A DNA stretch of 64,000 nt from positions 61,305 through 125,304 of the forward strand of contig DJJR01000046.1 of the NCBI GenBank assembly GCA_002434245.1, written 5' to 3'. Below, in pieces: positions 61,595-64,000 of this stretch (positions within the stretch are counted from its first letter, which is position 1; the number at the start of each line of letters is the position of its first letter). The notes beneath the pieces were generated by a model. The model ran no database searches, was not told the origin of the DNA, and saw only the letters and a program-made list of their open reading frames with translations. Made by a program: the position numbers and the translations under genes. The DNA is from Pelosinus fermentans (GTDB lineage: Bacteria; Bacillota; Negativicutes; DSM-13327).

Positions 61595-62566
61595 ATGTAT
61601 GAAGATACTGCATTAAAAACATATAAACGCAAAATTCATTGGCAAGTGCTGTTCGTAATTATCATTGTCCTCATCTTTGTCATAAATTCAGCTGGTTTGT
61701 TCGCTGGTGCGGTTTTTTATAAAGAATTCTGCGTATTAAATACCCGCACCAGCTTAGAGAGATTCAATCCACTCAAATCCCGCCTGCAAAGAGGTCTCCA
61801 AACAAATCATTGGTACTCGACCAATATTCAATCGCCTTTTGGCTACTACTTAAAAGGAACCTACTTACCTTATGCAGATCCTTCTAATAAAACGGTCATT
61901 ATCGTACACGGCATTGCTGCCAACCGCCTAATGAGCTTATGGTATGTGAATATCTACCTGGATCAGGGCTACAATGTGTTAATCTATGACTCAAGAGCCC
62001 ATGGCGAAAGCGGCGGAACCTCCACAACATGGGGATACTATGAAAAATACGATCTTGAGGCATGGGTGAAATGGGTGGCCAGCGAGCATCCAAATGGAGT
62101 CATTGGCGTACATGGAATCTCTATGGGAGCAGCAACAGCACTTATGCAAGCCGAGCTCAATGAATCCTCTAAGCAAGTAGATTTTTATATTATCGACAGC
62201 GCTTATAGCAACTTAGAAGACTTGCTAACCAAACAAATTGGTGCCGCCGTAAATTCTCATAATCCCCTATGGATCAAAACCCTATTAAAATATTCCAGTG
62301 CAGTAGCCTATATCCAAAATCGTTTTTTTTATGAAGATGTATCTCCTATCCACGCGGTTGAAACCGTTACCACACCCATCTTGTATCTGCATGGTGAGAC
62401 AGATCCCCTTGTTCCTGTGAGTATGTCCCATCAGTTATATGCCGCTACCAAAGGTTATCGTCAAATCCATACCTTCCCTGACACAGGACATGCCATGGCC
62501 ATTTTTGACAGCAAAGCCGAATACCGCGATATTATTACCGATTTTATTAAAGCAACGACAAAATAG
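61595..62566 (+). CDS. Membrane-anchored alpha/beta hydrolase
   Basis: The 323-residue protein has one N-terminal membrane helix (LFVIIIVLIFVINSAGLFAG) and a serine alpha/beta-hydrolase domain. The oxyanion strand is TVIIVHGIAANR. The nucleophile elbow is GISMGAA. The acid is in HGETDPLVP and the His in DTGHAM. It resembles YqkD/BEM46-like hydrolases of unknown substrate. The active site would face outside if the anchor is N-in. GGAGG precedes the ATG. A terminator follows. Confidence 0.9.
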   Translation: MYEDTALKTYKRKIHWQVLFVIIIVLIFVINSAGLFAGAVFYKEFCVLNTRTSLERFNPLKSRLQRGLQTNHWYSTNIQSPFGYYLKGTYLPYADPSNKTVIIVHGIAANRLMSLWYVNIYLDQGYNVLIYDSRAHGESGGTSTTWGYYEKYDLEAWVKWVASEHPNGVIGVHGISMGAATALMQAELNESSKQVDFYIIDSAYSNLEDLLTKQIGAAVNSHNPLWIKTLLKYSSAVAYIQNRFFYEDVSPIHAVETVTTPILYLHGETDPLVPVSMSHQLYAATKGYRQIHTFPDTGHAMAIFDSKAEYRDIITDFIKATTK

Positions 62567-62567
62567 A

Positions 62568-62598
62568 AAAGAAGCCTCTATTAGCTGAGGCTTCTTTT
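62568..62598. terminator. Bidirectional terminator after the hydrolase gene
   Basis: AAAAGAAGCCTC / GAGGCTTCTTTT perfect 12-bp stem, shared with the convergent 44-aa gene. Confidence 0.88.
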
Positions 62599-62732
62599 TA
62601 TTGTTTATCTAAGTGGTTTGCAATGCGTCTTAATGATTTTGCAATATGGTATAGCAGGTAGAAAAAGCCTCCCGCTGCGGCAACATGGGCTATGCCAAAG
62701 GCAATGCCAATTGCGGGATTTCCATGCATCAT
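62598..62732 (-). CDS. Small membrane protein (44 aa)
   Basis: GGAGGTG lies 5 nt before an ATG that opens a 44-residue frame: MMHGNPAIGIAFGIAHVAAA, GGFFYLLYHI, AKSLRRIANHLDKQ. It is one Gly/Ala-rich membrane helix followed by a basic amphipathic tail. No family is recognised. It shares the downstream terminator with the convergent hydrolase gene. Confidence 0.7.
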   Translation of the reverse strand: MMHGNPAIGIAFGIAHVAAAGGFFYLLYHIAKSLRRIANHLDKQ

Positions 62733-62902
62733 ATTTTCACCTCCAGTCTTAGGATATTCTCATTATCACACAGACCTATGACAGCCATATGACAATACTA
62801 TCCCTTATAAGAAAATACTAACATATTTTTTAAAATTCTTTGAAGCCTCATTAATTATTCATTAACCATTTATTAACATTTATAGAATTTAAAGTATATT
62901 AT

Positions 62903-62931
62903 TTGACTAACTGACAACTTAATGTTATTAT
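62903..62931 (+). promoter_or_regulatory. Sigma-A promoter of dapB
   Basis: TTGACT, 17 bp, TATTAT: near-consensus housekeeping promoter 35 nt before the dapB start. The remainder of 62733-62902 is AT-rich with no gene. Confidence 0.75.
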
Positions 62932-62966
62932 AGGGTTGTTAGTATATTATATGGGGGGCGAATAAG

Positions 62967-63785
62967 GTGAAAATCGCATTAGTAGGATTGGGTAGAACAG
63001 GGAAAGTTGTGGCAGAATATCTTCTTTCGCAGAATGTGCTTAGCATGGTATTGTGTAGACCAAATAGTACTAATGCTAATAAGGATCTTGGGGAGATATT
63101 GGATCGTAATGATACAGGAATTATGATCGAAACCAGCGACCATTTAGAAAGAAAGCTATTTCAATATAAACCAGACATTCTTATTGATTTTTCACGCGCA
63201 AACTTTTTAACCGATAACATTCACATCTTAGAAAAATGCGGTGTAAGCGTAGTTACAGCAGTAACTGACTACGATTCTGCGGAAATAGAAAAAATAAAAA
63301 ATGTAGCACAAAAAGGTAATATTGGTGTTGTCTTAGCACCGAATATTACATATGGCGTTAATGTATTAATGTTGATGACTGAAATAGCAGCGGAGTTAAT
63401 GAACTCCTATGATTTTGAAATTTACGAAGAGCACCATAAGCAGAAAAAAGACAGTCCATCAGGAACTGCTAAGAAAATTGCTCTGAAAATACAAGAGGTT
63501 CTGGATCGTAATGATGAGATCCCCACTCATGCCGTTCGGGCAGGCGGCATTATTGGGAAGCATAAAGTTATTATCTGCGGAGAATATGACTCTATTGAAA
63601 TCTCTCATCAATCCTACTCCAAAAAAGCCTTTGCCCAAGGCGCTTACAAAGTATCTCAATTTCTGATGGGAAAAACAGGCTTTTATGAAATGAGCGATGT
63701 TTTTGAGCAAGAAAGAGAACAGAAAAGACAAATCATAGCCCTGCGCAAAATGATGGAAGATATGAATATTTTGAATTTAGCATAG
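62967..63785 (+). CDS. dapB: 4-hydroxy-tetrahydrodipicolinate reductase (DapB family)
   Basis: The 272-residue enzyme of lysine and dipicolinate synthesis has an N-terminal Rossmann fold (ALVGLGRTGKVV) and the DapB catalytic segment EEHHKQKKDSPSGTA (His-His, Lys and SGT at the active site), then RAGGIIGKHKVI. It starts at GTG after GGGGGG. It lies alone, not in a dap operon. The N-terminal motif departs from the usual GxxGRMG, so a paralogue with another substrate is possible. In a spore former it also supplies dipicolinic acid. Confidence 0.88.
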   Translation: MKIALVGLGRTGKVVAEYLLSQNVLSMVLCRPNSTNANKDLGEILDRNDTGIMIETSDHLERKLFQYKPDILIDFSRANFLTDNIHILEKCGVSVVTAVTDYDSAEIEKIKNVAQKGNIGVVLAPNITYGVNVLMLMTEIAAELMNSYDFEIYEEHHKQKKDSPSGTAKKIALKIQEVLDRNDEIPTHAVRAGGIIGKHKVIICGEYDSIEISHQSYSKKAFAQGAYKVSQFLMGKTGFYEMSDVFEQEREQKRQIIALRKMMEDMNILNLA

Positions 63786-63833
63786 AAAATCTGCTATACT
63801 ATCGTAGTAGATTGATTCTATGGAGGTGATTGT

Positions 63834-63941
63834 ATGGGAAAGGTATCCCCTAAAAGCAGCTATAAGAACATTAAAACCGCAGAGAAAAGTACAAAGTTCT
63901 TTATTGACAAACAGGCACCTAAAAAGCCAGTAAAAAAATAA
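63834..63941 (+). CDS. Small lysine-rich protein (35 aa)
   Basis: A perfect SD (GGAGGTGAT) precedes an ATG that opens a 35-residue basic frame: MGKVSPKSSYKNIKTAEKST then KFFIDKQAPKKPVKK. It starts 49 nt after dapB, with a possible -10 (TATACT) between. It may bind nucleic acid; no family is recognised. Confidence 0.65.
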   Translation: MGKVSPKSSYKNIKTAEKSTKFFIDKQAPKKPVKK

Positions 63942-64000
63942 TAAAACCGCGGAACCTATTTTTTAAGTCAGGTATTGCTCAAAAAACTCCTATAAAAATT

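Noticed and set aside
1-64000. CRISPR arrays, tRNA and rRNA genes
   Set aside because: No regularly spaced identical repeats were seen, and no cloverleaf-like or rRNA-like stretches were recognised.

Overview
The window looks like the chromosome of a spore-forming diderm Firmicute (class Negativicutes, Sporomusa/Pelosinus type). Spore genes are present: an alpha/beta SASP, a cotJABC operon, a Spo0E-like phosphatase and SpoVD- and SpoVE/FtsW-like proteins. They occur beside a secreted protein that looks like an outer-membrane beta-barrel, a combination typical of that class. The lineage is inferred from gene content only; no rRNA or tRNA gene was seen.

Layout. 0-3.4 kb: the end of a two-component system, a diacylglycerol glycosyltransferase-like gene, and an XRE repressor divergent from an orphan histidine-kinase dimerisation module that lacks its phospho-acceptor histidine. 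3.4-16 kb: two adjacent sugar-acid catabolic clusters. The first (rpiR-dtnK-pdxA2-larA homologue-gntP) looks like uptake, C2 epimerisation, phosphorylation and oxidative decarboxylation of four-carbon aldonates. The second (iclR, mhpF-mhpE-ilvD-like, ACS-family MFS transporter) fits dehydration of a trihydroxy acid to 4-hydroxy-2-oxovalerate, then pyruvate and acetyl-CoA. 16-27 kb: housekeeping genes (arginase, glnS, sbcCD, yigZ, yaiI) and small or degenerate genes. 27-40 kb: cell wall, sporulation and alanine genes (polysaccharide deacetylase, D,D-carboxypeptidase, alr, spo0E-hypB-hypA, SASP, spoVD, amino-acid permease, ald). A perfect-consensus sigma-54 promoter precedes ald, and an ACT-PAS-AAA+ activator gene lies next to it. 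40-43.6 kb: a NamZ-like muramidase, a soluble Rossmann-MCP fusion receptor and the putative outer-membrane protein.

43.7-47.5 kb is a scar of mobile DNA. A frameshifted AlbA_2/HATPase_c_4 pseudogene, a 239-bp duplicate of the cotJC 3' end, pRiA4b-type and RhuM genes, and a shredded serine-recombinase gene lie against the intact cotJABC operon. 47.6-58 kb: pspC, ftsW/spoVE, a beta-propeller protein, a DUF2935 protein, a secreted EF-hand-like protein, trmB, an AcoR-type regulator without the sigma-54 loop, and an H-NOX (haem) chemoreceptor whose distal pocket predicts O2 binding. 58-64 kb: a small sirohaem sulfite reductase behind a CRP/FNR-type site, an unassigned structured RNA candidate, a citXG fusion, a NERD protein, an alpha/beta hydrolase, dapB and small proteins.

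The most novel signals are the LarA-type epimerase within the tetronate cluster, the IlvD-MhpE-MhpF route, the Rossmann-MCP receptor, and the orphan RNA at about 59.0 kb. Start codons were adjusted where a Shine-Dalgarno (SD) sequence supports a start inside the longest open frame. All functions are read from sequence motifs; no database search was run.
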